DNA of 64,000 nt from Luzula sylvatica (GCA_946800325.1 OX326958.1:18130414-18194413); one strand, 5' to 3'. Shown: positions 21,870-32,836, counted from the first letter of the stretch. The notes: a model not told the origin generated them from the letters alone. Numbers and translations: made by a program.

Positions 21870-23740
21870 TATTTGTATTATTGAATTATTAAACCGATGA
21901 TAATGAATATGAAAATATATTTTCTAAAGAAAAAACATTTCATTGTTTATGTGATAAAATATTTGTCGTGTCAATTTGTTGTGTCATAATTAATGAACAT
22001 GCAATCGTTAACGAATAGAAAAAACATAAACGAGGCAATATAATAATTGTGAAGTTAAAAATGAATCAAAAATTGAGCAAAAGATGCACTAAATTAATAA
22101 TCAAGGACCAAATTCACACTTTACTCTTGTTTTTACAAAAGGGCATAAAAATTAAACTGCTTTGAGCATGGTCCATAATTATTTTTAGAGTGACTAATTG
22201 TCATCCTCCGCCAATCGGGTGGTGCCACGCGCCATCTTATTTTACGGTACTACTAAAAATCTATTAACAAAGATACAATTTTGAAAGGCAAAATCAGGTA
22301 CAAATAACCGAAGAACAACTTATCGCAACAAAAATCGCAAGCACTATTTTTTCTAGCAATTACTGATCTTTTTGGTGCATTAATAGAATTTCAAAATGAT
22401 GTATAGCTGATTCGATTATATTATAATCCGGTGAATATCATCTCATATGTATATATGACTATCGACCTTAGATAATTTCGTCAAATGCTTTGAGATTTTA
22501 GACGCACTTTCCAAAGATAATTCGGTAGCAACGTGATTTCAGATCACTAAATTCAAAAAATATATAAACTTATATCGAATGATTTAAAAACATGCATCGT
22601 AGTATTATTTGCAAAATGTGTATTGCTACTGCAGATTTGTAGGAATCTGGACCGGAAAATAGCGCGATATGTAGATATCATGCATACACATGGTTGCGAC
22701 GTGCTTTTCCTGTAAAATAGAGTCGACAAGACATTCAATTTTTAACGTGGTATCTCCCGAAGGAACTAATCCACGGCCTGTACACCTCTCGGGAGATGGC
22801 CAGGTCGGCAGCCTGGCAACTTCACTGTTCCATTTTTTTCTTTCCTTATATTTTGGTGGAGAAACCATTACAAGATTATTGTTTTGTTATTATTACAATT
22901 GATAGACCTCTACTTTTCTTCTCGTTCATCCCATTCATTCTTCTATTTGTATCGATATTAAAGAGAATAAAACTATTATACGATAAGTATTTGAGCTCGT
23001 GTCGCGAAATTACTTCCTTCTCCTTAGGTACATAGGATACGAGAATACTCTGCCAAAAAAGAAGTGGTGTTAGTAATTTAATGAATTATGACTAAAATAA
23101 AGTGAACATTGTAGTTTTATGACTCGTTAAGTTGTGTGCAAAGGTGTACGCAAGGTGTTCGACGAAATTTCGATTAGAGAAAAATAGTTGAATACACCAC
23201 TATTTTCCCTAATATATAGTTTAGCAAGAATCTAAGTACTACATGCCTCCATATAAGCATCAGTGATTAAATTAACTGGCAAAAAACAAGAATGAATTTT
23301 AGTTAATTACCTGGTTTCGATGATGTTATAATCGATCGATGCAGTGCCTTTAATCTCTATTACACTATATTGTATAATACATTCATATAAGCACATAATT
23401 ACTACAACAATAATCCAGGAAAATATAACTGCAAGCACAAGAGAAGAATGGTTTAGTTAGATTATATATGATGATTAACTAATTAAGAAAATAAATAATC
23501 AAGCCCGTTAATTAATTGCCAATACGGTTGGGGATTTCTGATTTACTCTCAAACATTTTTAATTTATTTTTGAGATGATAAAAATTAGATAAGAATATGT
23601 AAATGCAAAATACTACTGAAAATTTCAACGAAAATGTTTATTTTAACTAGTTTCAACATAATCACTACAACAATAATCCGGTGAAATAAAACTGCAAGCA
23701 TAAAAGATGAAATGTTTTAGTAAAATTATATATGCTGATT
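21870..23740. other. 3' flank of NLR unit 4 (segmental duplicate of 46388-49230)
   Basis: It starts AGTATTTGTATTATTGAATTATTAAACC and aligns over nearly its whole length with 46388 onward, showing that gene plus flank were duplicated together. The main difference is a 941-bp Mutator-like insert present only in the other copy. There is no gene; the small frames at 22553-23035 lie in non-coding repeats and recur at 47086-47447 as part of the duplication. Confidence 0.8.
22752..22797. repeat. Conserved inverted repeat ATCTCCCGA/TCGGGAGAT
   Basis: Perfect 9-bp arms (22752-22760 and 22789-22797) enclose about 28 bp (GGAACTAATCCACGGCC...). The same structure is at about 47298-47344 in the duplicate. 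Function unknown; possibly the relic of a small element. Confidence 0.6.
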
Positions 23741-24092
23741 TTTTGATAAGCCCAAGCCCAAAATAATAAATCAAGTTTAATTAGTCCATATAAGTTTAGG
23801 AAAAGTTATTTTAAGGAAAGAAATTTAGGAAATAATTATAGGGCAGCTTTTATTATAAGGAAATTAGTTTAGAAAATAAGTTTAAGACAAGGTTTAATTC
23901 CTTGTATTCCAAGTTTATGGAGGCTATAAATATGCCTTAGATGTTTAGGAATTAATTACATTGAAAAGATATATCAAAATATCAATTAGAAAAGAGAGAA
24001 ATACTTGTAAGAGCCTGTTAGAATTATAAGAGAGAGATTTATTTATTAGAAATCACTATTTGAATTCATATTCGAATCCCGTATTACCAACA
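23741..24092 (+). repeat. 5' LTR of third Copia
   Basis: It matches 26793-27118. It carries about 26 extra bases near 23970 (GATATATCAAAATATCAATT region). Its second base is T where the 3' copy has G. Confidence 0.9.
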
Positions 24093-24094
24093 AA

Positions 24095-24107
24095 TTGGCA
24101 TCAGAGC
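24095..24107 (+). other. Primer-binding site of third Copia
   Basis: TTGGCATCAGAGC follows the LTR by two bases, the same variant as in the outer Copia. Confidence 0.85.
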
Positions 24108-24108
24108 G

Positions 24109-25005
24109 ATGACGAGTTCTGGAAATGTTTTTGGCCATATACAGCTACCGCGATTAACGAAGACGAATTACGAAGTATGGAATATCCAGATGCGGGCATT
24201 ACTCGGCGTGCAAGATGTTGGGAGATAGTCAAAGCTGGCTACATGGAACCGGTTGCCAAAACGGAGCAGACGGTAAACCAGTTGAAAGCAATGAAAGAGA
24301 AACGAGTGAAGGACAAGACTGTCATGTATCTGCTGTACCAAACTGTAGACGAGTCGGATTTTCATAAGATTGCCAGCGCAAAAACTTCGAAGGAAGTATG
24401 GGACACTTTGGAGAGAGTGTTCAAGGGTGCCGACCGAGTGAAGCAAGTGAGGCTCCAGACTTTGCGAGGCGAATTGGAGTCCATGAAGATGAAGGAATCG
24501 TAGGGAGTGTCCGATTACATCTCGCGTGTACAAGGAGTGGCGAATCAGTTAAAGGGCAACGGAGAATCTCTAACTGACGCAAGAGTTGTTGAGAAGATTC
24601 TACGATCTCTGACCGAGAAGTTTGAAAACGTGGTGTGTTCTATTGAAGAGTCGAAAGATTTAGATCAAATAATCGTTGATGAATTAGCAGGTTCACTCGA
24701 AGCACACGAGCAGCGAAAGAAAAAGAAGGAGAACGAGTCACACCAGGAGCCTCTACAAATAAAGGCGACCACAGATGAAGAGAAGGCGATGCAGCTGAGA
24801 ACAATCGAGGAAGAGGGCGTGGCCGAGGAGGTCGATTTGGTGGTCGAGGCAGAGGCGGAAACTATAATTCCGAAGAAAAGAAGCAATTGAATCAGCAAAA
24901 CTAACTCGGCCGAGGATGAGGTCGTGGACGAGGAAGCTGGTCGAGTCGAGCAAGTGTCGAGTGTTACAACTGCGGCAAGCCTGGACACTACGCGAAGGAG
25001 TGCTA
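24109..25005 (+). pseudogene. Third Copia gag (multiply broken)
   Basis: The likely true start is the ATG at 24109 (MTSSGNVFGHIQLPRLTKTNYEVWNIQMRALL read in pieces), overlapping the primer-site region as is common. A base is missing near 24217; the frame continues EIVKAGYMEPV, LLYQTVDESDFHKI, AWDTLERVF-type sequence to a TAG at 24501 within KMKES-GVSDYISRV. It shifts again near 24800 in the Gly/Arg-rich part. The CCHC knuckle CYNCGKPGHYAKEC ends at about 25004 and is followed directly by a TAG. At least two frameshifts and two stops make it inactive. Confidence 0.85.
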
Positions 25006-25069
25006 GTCCGAGGAAAAGGTAAAAGGAAATGCCAACCTAGTAGAGAAGGAGGCAAATGATGGTGTTCTC

Positions 25070-26782
25070 ATGATGGCTCACAAAGACACCACATCGGAGA
25101 GCGATACGATATGGTACCTCGACACCGGCGCAAGCAACCACATGTGCGGGCACAAACACCTTTTCGTAGAGATGAAGGAGATAGACGATGGACACGTGTC
25201 ATTTGGAGATGCGTCAAAGGTCCAAGTGAAGGGCAAAGGTAAAATTCGATTCTATCAGAAGGATGGTATAGAAGGACATATCAAAAATGTCTATTACGTG
25301 CCCGAGATGAAGAGCAACATAATCAGCATGGGGCAACTATTGGAGAGAGGATACTCGGTCTTCATGAAAGATCGAATGATGCAGTTGAAGGACAAGGAAG
25401 GTCGATTAATTGCGCGTGTTGAAATGATGAAGAATCGAATGTTCAAGTTCAACCTAAGAAGTGTGCAGAGAATGTGCTTACGAGTAGACATGGAGGACAA
25501 AGCTTGGTTCTGGCATTTGCGGTTTGGACATTTGCACTATGGAGGCCTGCGAGAGTTGGCAAAGAAGGACATGGTGCACGGTCTGCCAGATATAGACTAC
25601 ACGAGCAGATTTTATGAAGATTGCGTACTCGGTAAACATGCAAGAGTCCCATTTCAGAAGAAGGCGAAATATGAAGTAGCAAGCCCTGTCCAGCTGGTGC
25701 ACACCGACGTTTGTGGTCCAACCACACCGAAATCGTTTAGTGAGAAAAGTTATTTTATTGCATTCGTTGATGATTACACTAGGAGGACCTGGGTTTATTT
25801 TTTGAAGGAAAAACTTGAGGCATTCGAAGTGTTCAAGAGGTTCAAGGTGCTTGTCGAGAAGATGACCGGGCAATACATCAAAAAGGTGTGGCCAGATAGA
25901 GGCGGTGAGTACACGTCAACCGCGTTTACGAACTTTTGTGAGGAGCAAGGGATTAAGATATTTTTGACTGCGCCGTACTCGCCTCAGCAAAAAGGTGTGG
26001 CCGAGAGTAAGAACCGGACCATTCTCGACATGGTTCGGTCGATGTTGAAGAGCAAAGGAGTGCCAAAAGAATTTTGGGCCGAGACGGTACAGTGTGCGGT
26101 GTATGTGCAAAATCGATGTCCTCATGCGAAATTGTGCGAGAAAACACCTCAAGAAGCTTGGAGCAGTCAGAAACCGATGGTGTCGCATTTCAAGGTGTTC
26201 GGAAGTGTGGCATATGCACATGTACCGGATCAAAGGAGAACAAAACTCGATGATAAAAGCAAGAAGTTCGTGTTCATTGGATATGACGAGAAAACGAAGG
26301 CATACAAGTTGTACGACCCGATTGAAAGAAAGGTTGTGGTGAGTCGAGATGTCCATGTGAATGAGAAGAGCCAATGGGATTGGAGTAAGAAGTGCGAGAT
26401 GGAGGATGAGGACGCCGAGTCAGACAAGTCCGAGGAAGAAAAATCCTCAGCTGTTGTATCGACTAGCCCCGCATTACCTGATGATGAAGACGAGCCGAGA
26501 CAGACGCGCACAAGGAGCCTACAAGAGTTGTACGATGCAACTAGTGAGGTACATCTTGTTTGTCTTTTGGTAGATACGGAGAATATTTCTGTTGAAGAAG
26601 TTGTGAGAAACAAGAAATGGCAAGCCGCGATGGATGAAGAGATTGGGGCTATCGATAAAAATAAGACGTGGGACTTGGTCGAATTACCAAAAGGATGCAA
26701 GCGCATAGGAGTCAAGAGGATGTACAAGAAAAAGAAAAAATTTCAAGACGATGATTGGGATGATGAAGAGGTTTGTGGTTAA
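25070..26782 (+). pseudogene. Third Copia pol: protease, integrase, stub of RT
   Basis: A 570-codon frame encodes protease WYLDTGASNHMCG (about residues 15-27), GAG_pre-integrase (WFWHLRFGHLHYGGLRELAKK), and an integrase core with HTDVCGP, PDRGGEYTS and KGVAESKNRT. The post-integrase region includes FVFIGYDEKTKAYKLY and an acidic linker. It then starts RT (WQAAMDEEIGAIDKNKTWDLVELPKG) but changes to a Lys-rich stretch and ends FQDDDWDDEEVCG beside the polypurine tract. About 450 RT/RNase H codons are absent compared with the outer element. With no RT it could move only with help from another element. Confidence 0.9.
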
Positions 26783-26792
26783 GGGAGGAATT

Positions 26793-27118
26793 TGTTGATA
26801 AGCCCAAGCCCAAAATAATAAATCAAGTTTAATTAGTCCATATAAGTCTAGGGAAAGTTATTTTAAGGAAAGAAATTTAGGAAATAATTATATGGCAGAT
26901 TTTATTATAAGAAAATTAGTTTAGGAAATAAGTTTAAGGCAAGGTTTAATTCCTTGTATTCCAAGTTTATGGAGGCTATAAATATGTCTTAGATGTTTAG
27001 GAATTAATTACATAGAAAAGAGAGAAAGACTTGTAAGAGCCTATTAGAATTATAAGAGAGAAATTTATTTATTATAAATCACTATTTGAATTCATATTCG
27101 AATCCCGTATTACCAACA
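26793..27118 (+). repeat. 3' LTR of third Copia
   Basis: It begins TGTTGATAAGCCC after the purine tract AAGGGAGGAATT (about 26781-26792) and ends ACCAACA. Confidence 0.9.
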
Positions 27119-27445
27119 TGATTGACTAATTAAGAAAATAATCAATCTCATTAAAGCTAATCCAGATAGGGATATCTAACTTACATTCAAATATTTTTAC
27201 ATTATTTTGAGATGATGAAATTAGATAAAAATTTATAAAAATGCAAAAATACCCCTGAAAATTTCAACAATTGTTTATTTAACTAGTTTCAAACATGAAC
27301 ATATATACATAGAAGTTAGAACTTCTTTTATAATATGATGGCCTAGATATATGTGGCAATAATATTCAAGGATAGAGATAAACATAATTGTTGATTTAGA
27401 AATGTTACCTTGTGTTGTCGTGAAGTGGCAAAGCAAATCTTGCAA
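27119..27445 (-). other. 3' untranslated/flanking region of the intact NLR
   Basis: It continues the unit-4 3' flank after the Copia insertion. On the minus strand, about 35 bp after the stop codon, ACAAG is followed by GTAACATTTC near 27410-27415, a plausible splice donor conserved at about 49600 in the other NLR unit, so a 3'-UTR intron is possible. No coding sequence is visible. Confidence 0.55.
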
Positions 27446-30400
27446 TTAACGAACATATACTGATTTGATGCTTGTTATGTTGCTACACTGCCTTTTTAGC
27501 TCGTCACTGCAGTCAATGATATACAGTGATTCCAGGGATGGCGGCAGTCCATTTTCTGGCAAAGACTGAATACTTGGACAATAAAAGATTTCAAGAGTCT
27601 TGAGAGATGAAAGATTACACAATTGATTAGGCAATGATTGGAGGTTCCGACAGCCAAAAAAATGAAGTTTTTCGAGGTAGGTAAGGAGTTGAAGTGCTTT
27701 GTTCTGCTCTTCTGTTAGGTCAACTATTTCATCGCCTTGTAAAGATAAACATGTAAGGGTTGATAACTGCTTGCAAATTGGATCTGACAAGAAGTTAGTA
27801 TGACACAAATTAAGATACTCGACTAATGTGACAGACTCATCTGTGTTCGGACTCTCCGACCTAGTTACGGAGTTCAAAGCTACAAACTTGGGGCATCCAT
27901 TAATAAGCAAGAGCCGGAGTTGTGTGGGGAACAGTAAACCTTCTAATGACACAAGGTTTTCACAATAATTAATCCCAAGTGTTTTCAAAGTTGAAGAGGG
28001 TGGGAGTTTCAAAGAGGTCAAACTTGGACTATTGAATATAGCCAGATCGGATAGAGAGGTTAATGGTGTAAGCAATGAAGATATTATATTGTTCGGCACA
28101 TCCTCAAAGCGCAATTCTCTCACGCCTGGTGGAAGGAAGCAACATTCATTCACGTGTACATCTAAATTAATTATAGATGATAAGAGGTTTGAACCACCTA
28201 AATGTAACTCCTCAATCGAGGTTAGTGCTCCAATGCCTTCTTTACTTGCAAAGATGAGATCCGGATAGCCCCAAATCTCTAATTTTTTCAGAGTAGATTT
28301 TAGAAAACAAGGAATTTGCAACAATCCTTGATTATTAATTGGGTCTATTGAAGAGGACTCGGAATTAGTGAAACAAGATGTGGTAATGGAAACTATTTTC
28401 AAGGATGTTATTTCCCTACATAACATTATTTTCAATTCATAAAGGTTTGTCAGATTCAATAATAGAATAGATAGTTGTTTTCCGGTAATATTACATGAGT
28501 GAATCTCTAGGTATTCAAGCGACCATGGCAAACAGTTGTTCCCGACACTTTGCTCATTTGGTTCAAACGATAAAAAAATCTCGGGACAATTTTTAATAGT
28601 TAACCTTTTTAAATTTACAAGTCCACACAAGCTCTCCCATGACAAATATCTAAGCTTCTCACAATCACTTATTGTAAGATCATGCAGATGGGGAAACCAA
28701 TTTTTGCTCTTATCACTAAAAGAAGCAAATTCAAAATTAAGGAACTCTGTTAATTCAAGACATTTTGCAATTGTTAGTTCTTTCAAGCAATGAAATGCCT
28801 GCCATTGGTTGCTTCCTCTCCACTTCTCCAACTTTGACATATCGTGTATCTCCATCTCTTCTAAAGCTCGAAATCCCATGTCTGCACCAGTGCCATAGAA
28901 TGGTATATTGATTTCTCTGACAACAAGCATATTTCTTAATATCAATTTCTTGAGAGATAATAAATGTCCAAGAGGAGGAAGTATCTCCCATGCTTTGCAA
29001 TTCTCTAAATAGAGCAATACTAAATAGTCCAAGGTATTTTCATTGACCAACCATGTAAGTCGTTCGAGATTATAGTTTGGCTTGAGTCTTTCAAGGACAT
29101 CTGCATCCATAGTTGGTTCAGATTCACCAGGCTCTCTATTCCAACATAAACACAAACTATTGAGGAATGACTTCTCTTCAAGTTTTGCCCCAACCGCCTC
29201 CTCCTTTCTTTCTACATTCTCTAAGTTGAATATCTTCAATGAACTTCTCAGCTTCATCAGCAATCCTAATTGTGCTATTTCAAATCCGCTTTCTTTCCTA
29301 ACACGAAACTCACGTAATTCATGAAGTGCCGTTAGTTTTCCGACCCACGGTATTTTACTAACGAACATTGGATTCCAACTCTCCCACCATAAGTTGTCTT
29401 CCTTAAACCTTCCTCTAATAATGTCATCGTTTATATCTATTACTTCTAAATGATACAGTTTATTTAGATTATTGAGCACATCCCTTTGGACATCATTTCG
29501 TTTCCATGGACAGCAATGAAGTTGTAAGTAACGAAGATGGATAAATTCTGAAAAATTACACGTTAAAGAATCTACATCACTGGACATTGTATATATTACT
29601 AGTACACGCAGACCTTTCAATCTCTCAAGAAAATCCTTTAGAGCGACAGCAAAATTTGAATAATACCTTCCAATTATAATTAAAGTACTCAGATTTTCGA
29701 CTTGAAGATGTTTTTTAATATGTACTATATATTTCTCGAAATTTCCACTAGGTATAGTTGTATTATTCGATAACGAGATTTTAAAAGTTTCGGTGATGAT
29801 GGATAAATGACGAATAGTATTTGGGATGCCTATGTTTAAATTGTTTGAGTTAACAATTGCAAAGCAATCGTGTTGCGATACTATTTGTGCTAAATCATGC
29901 ATTAGATCATGGATAACATAATAAGTGCGTGAAAATGGACCTTTAACTTCTTCGAAGAAACCTGAATTTACTAAATCATCGAAACACATATTTCCTATAT
30001 CCTCAATCGATATGTTATTGTTATTCAAACAAATAAAACCTTGGGCAATCCACATATTAGCCAACTCTTCTCTCTGATAATTAAAGCCCTTATGAAATAA
30101 AGAACAAAACGAAAAACATCTTTGTAGATGGAAAGGTAGAGATTCATAACTTAGCCTTAGTGCTGGCATGATATCATCAGGTCCGGATTGAGATTTCCAC
30201 TCCTCGTTATCCCTAACATTCCTCCAATAAATAATATTTGGATTTCTTTTTAACATTGCCCCGACGGTTTTTTCCGCTAAAGGATAATTTGAAAGTTTTT
30301 TACAAATTTGTTCCCCAATTCTTTCTAAAATATCATGTTTTTCATATTTCTTGTCACTAAACGCATGTAATTTAAACAATTCCCAAAAATCATTTTCTTT

Positions 30401-31528
30401 CAAACCATCCAATTTAATAATGTGTTTCTCATTGATTATTTTTGCCACTGATAATTTTCTAGTTGTTAACAACACAACGTTACCATTTTTTTCCTCCGAT
30501 TGCAATAGAGAAAGGAGGCTCTCCCACTTGCTTTTATCATTATCCTCCCACACATCATCTAATACAAGCAAAAACTTTTTTAAACTTAAAAACTTTTTAA
30601 GAATTTCCAATTGTCTATTTAAGTTCCTCTCTTGTTTACACTCTTCTCCGGGGATGAACTCTAGCAACTCACGAATAAGTCTACCTTCATCGTAATCGGC
30701 GGACACATGAATCCACATTGTTAATCCAAAGTATTCTTTTATTTTTGAGTCATTAAACACAAGTCGAGCAACAGTCGTCTTGCCGACACCACCATTCCCT
30801 ACTATTGGTAATACAGAGAGATTGGTGTTGGCAAAATTTACCCCTATCAGTTGACCTATTATAAATTCTTTCTCTTCATCTCTACCAAAGACTCTTGATT
30901 CCATTAAATGCGAGGATTTTAACGGGCTTAGTGTACTAGTGTTTACATTTGCCCTTACAATTTGATCTAGTTTTTCTACATTAAGTACTTTATAGAGTTT
31001 TTTCCCAACTTCTTTTAAGTTTTCAACAACAATGTGCATTCTATGGGACAAATCGTCCTTTTGAAACTTAGTTCGTTTATTCCTAATTAAAGAATGATCT
31101 CCATCAAATTTTCTTTTAGAATCTTGAGTTTTGGCATCCTGATCATTTCTATAGGTAGGAATATATGTTTTCAGTTTAGAGAATTTACTAACCGAATCTT
31201 GAGTTGCAGAAGAAGAGGAACCACTCGAATCATTTTCTATCTCGCGCTCAATACGATAGTAATCCATCTCATCGAGCAAGTCGTCAGCTTGATATACAAG
31301 ATACTGAACACGTTGGATATATTTTACTAGGTCATAATTTTGAATCCCTTTCTTGACCTGCCCAAAACCAAGACCAATTTTGATGTATTCGAGGTTATCC
31401 TCGAGGAGTTTGTATTCCTCATTCAAACCCACACCGGATGCCCATTTCTCGAGCACATGAGTAAGATATTTATCGAAGATAACTTGGATGAACCCGCCTG
31501 CCATACCAATAGCAGTCCCCAAATCCAT
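27446..31528 (-). CDS. CC-NB-ARC-LRR disease-resistance protein (CNL), intact 1360-aa frame
   Basis: A single uninterrupted frame encodes an RGA-type CNL immune receptor, expected in the cytoplasm or at membranes, where NLRs sense pathogen effectors and trigger defence. The Rx_N coiled coil spans about residues 1-170, with DDLLDEMDY (82-90) at the EDVID position. NB-ARC has the P-loop GNGGVGKTT (244-252), kinase-2 LVLDDVWE (321-328), RNBS-B LLTTRK (353-358), GLPL-like NYPLAEK (414-420, normally PLAAK or PLALK), RNBS-D CFSFCSLFHKGF (471-482) and MHD (543-545). LRRs fill about 570-1360. The start MDLGTAIGM is conserved in all units. Compared with the neighbour at 50198 it lacks 11 LRR residues (the ISGYGG region) by an in-frame 33-bp deletion near 29057. 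Expression is unproven, but no lesion is visible. Confidence 0.93.
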   Translation of the reverse strand: MDLGTAIGMAGGFIQVIFDKYLTHVLEKWASGVGLNEEYKLLEDNLEYIKIGLGFGQVKKGIQNYDLVKYIQRVQYLVYQADDLLDEMDYYRIEREIENDSSGSSSSATQDSVSKFSKLKTYIPTYRNDQDAKTQDSKRKFDGDHSLIRNKRTKFQKDDLSHRMHIVVENLKEVGKKLYKVLNVEKLDQIVRANVNTSTLSPLKSSHLMESRVFGRDEEKEFIIGQLIGVNFANTNLSVLPIVGNGGVGKTTVARLVFNDSKIKEYFGLTMWIHVSADYDEGRLIRELLEFIPGEECKQERNLNRQLEILKKFLSLKKFLLVLDDVWEDNDKSKWESLLSLLQSEEKNGNVVLLTTRKLSVAKIINEKHIIKLDGLKENDFWELFKLHAFSDKKYEKHDILERIGEQICKKLSNYPLAEKTVGAMLKRNPNIIYWRNVRDNEEWKSQSGPDDIMPALRLSYESLPFHLQRCFSFCSLFHKGFNYQREELANMWIAQGFICLNNNNISIEDIGNMCFDDLVNSGFFEEVKGPFSRTYYVIHDLMHDLAQIVSQHDCFAIVNSNNLNIGIPNTIRHLSIITETFKISLSNNTTIPSGNFEKYIVHIKKHLQVENLSTLIIIGRYYSNFAVALKDFLERLKGLRVLVIYTMSSDVDSLTCNFSEFIHLRYLQLHCCPWKRNDVQRDVLNNLNKLYHLEVIDINDDIIRGRFKEDNLWWESWNPMFVSKIPWVGKLTALHELREFRVRKESGFEIAQLGLLMKLRSSLKIFNLENVERKEEAVGAKLEEKSFLNSLCLCWNREPGESEPTMDADVLERLKPNYNLERLTWLVNENTLDYLVLLYLENCKAWEILPPLGHLLSLKKLILRNMLVVREINIPFYGTGADMGFRALEEMEIHDMSKLEKWRGSNQWQAFHCLKELTIAKCLELTEFLNFEFASFSDKSKNWFPHLHDLTISDCEKLRYLSWESLCGLVNLKRLTIKNCPEIFLSFEPNEQSVGNNCLPWSLEYLEIHSCNITGKQLSILLLNLTNLYELKIMLCREITSLKIVSITTSCFTNSESSSIDPINNQGLLQIPCFLKSTLKKLEIWGYPDLIFASKEGIGALTSIEELHLGGSNLLSSIINLDVHVNECCFLPPGVRELRFEDVPNNIISSLLTPLTSLSDLAIFNSPSLTSLKLPPSSTLKTLGINYCENLVSLEGLLFPTQLRLLLINGCPKFVALNSVTRSESPNTDESVTLVEYLNLCHTNFLSDPICKQLSTLTCLSLQGDEIVDLTEEQNKALQLLTYLEKLHFFGCRNLQSLPNQLCNLSSLKTLEIFYCPSIQSLPENGLPPSLESLYIIDCSDELKRQCSNITSIKSVYVR

Positions 31529-32116
31529 CTTATATATAAGGCTGGAGAAAGTAAAATTTGGGCAAAGGAAGGAAAATTAAAGGAATAAGAGAGGCCCAGA
31601 AATTGGATGATTTTTTTTTTTATTAATAAGATTGGATGAAGCTTTAAATTGAAAGAACTAAATTTCAAAGAGAAGAAGAGAAAAACGATTTTTTATTTTT
31701 TATTTTTTTTGTGAAAGATGAGTACGATTGGATGAAGTTTAAACTAGAAACTAGGAAATTTCAAAGAGAAGAAGAGAAAAACGGATTTTTTTTTTTTTTA
31801 ACTTTTTTTTTTGTGAAAGATGAGTAAGATTGGATGAAGTTTAAACTAGAAACTAGGAAATTTCAAAGAGAAGAGAAAAATGATTTTTTTTTTTTTTTTT
31901 TTTTTTTGTGAAAGATGAAGTTTTAATAGAAAGAAGGAAATTTCAAAGAGAAGAAAAGATGATTTTTTTTTTTTTTTTTTGAGTTGAATGAGAACATACA
32001 AAGAAAGCAAGAACTAGTTGGAAAAATTTCAGAAATTGAGAAGTTTGTTGTGTTTATTTTTGCAGACAATACGCTATTTGTTACCAGCTGTGGGTGGGCA
32101 TTGAGTTGGAAAGGCA
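31529..32116 (-). other. 5' flank of intact NLR with poly-T tandem array
   Basis: Upstream of the start codon, blocks of about 75-90 bp repeat four or five times (about 31600-31990): GATGAAGTTTAAACTAGAAA, AAATTTCAAAGAGAAGAAGAG, then a run of 9-24 T. Related arrays precede the other NLR copies with different repeat numbers. The promoter probably lies here, but no TATA box can be assigned with confidence. Confidence 0.65.
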
Positions 32117-32125
32117 ATATAATAT

Positions 32126-32823
32126 GGGGAATTCTTCAAAAACTCCCTATTTTTTTTAGAATTTCTCAAAAATTCCCTAACTTTTTGATTATTTGAAAAA
32201 ACCCCTATAAATTGAGTTTAATTCCTTAAAAACCCCCTACTAGTGTTATCATTCATTTTTCATCCAAATTATTTCTTGTTTGGACCAAAATACCCTCACA
32301 ATTTATTAATTGAATTAATCTATAAACTAATAAATAAATAATATTTTACAATATAATATTTCATAATATTATAAGATGATATTTATTATTCTGTTCTATA
32401 GTTTATTATATGATTTTTTATATAAAATTATTTCATGTAAAATTGAAAAATGTAATGTGAAATATTATTTATTTAATAAAATAATACTTTAATATATATT
32501 ATAAATAGTATAATAAAATAGTGAGTTGTAAAATATTATCATAAACTATTTTTTAATTATGATAACGTCAAAATATTTATCATGAAATATTTAATTTATT
32601 TATGTATTTATTAATTTATATTGAATAAAATAATTTATAAAAGAAAATCAAGAAGGGTATTTTTGTCCAAGAAAATGAAAATTGGATGGAATGTTAAAGT
32701 TAACATTGCTAGGGGTTTTTTTGAGAATTAAATTCAAGTTATAGGGGTTTTTTCAAATAATCAAAAAGTTAGGTGGTTTTTGAGAAATCTCAAAAAAATT
32801 AGGGTTTTTTTCAAGAATTCCTC
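32126..32823. mobile_element. Mutator-like MITE with about 120-bp inverted repeats
   Basis: It is flanked by a perfect 9-bp duplication ATATAATAT (32117-32125 and 32824-32832). The ends read GGGGAATTCTTCAAAAA and (reverse complement of right) GAGGAATTCTTGAAAAA. Homology continues inward for about 120 bp, including the shared CTAACTTTTTGATTATTTG and AAAAAACCCCTATAA. The centre is AT-rich without coding capacity. A 9-bp duplication points to the MULE superfamily. The NLR unit 6 flank (about 54844-54865) shows the empty site. Confidence 0.9.
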
Positions 32824-32836
32824 ATATAATATTTTT

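Larger units (their letters stand above)
23741..27118 (+). mobile_element. Third Ty1/Copia element, lacking most RT and all RNase H
   Basis: It is flanked by a perfect 5-bp duplication TGATT (23736-23740 and 27119-27123). LTRs of 352 and 326 bp start TTTTGATAAG and TGTTGATAAG and end ACCAACA. Internally gag is degraded and the pol frame stops at the beginning of RT. The paralogous site at about 49225-49250 (GCTGATTGACTAATTAAG) is empty, so insertion followed the segmental duplication. Confidence 0.93.

Noticed and set aside
22553..23035. Cluster of short frames around 22553-23035
   Set aside because: They overlap on both strands, recur in the duplicated flank at 47086-47447, and show no domain.
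28032..31330. Plus-strand frames overlapping the NLR gene (for example 28032, 30351, 31094)
   Set aside because: They are antisense shadows of the conserved minus-strand NLR frame and recur in the same positions opposite the second NLR.
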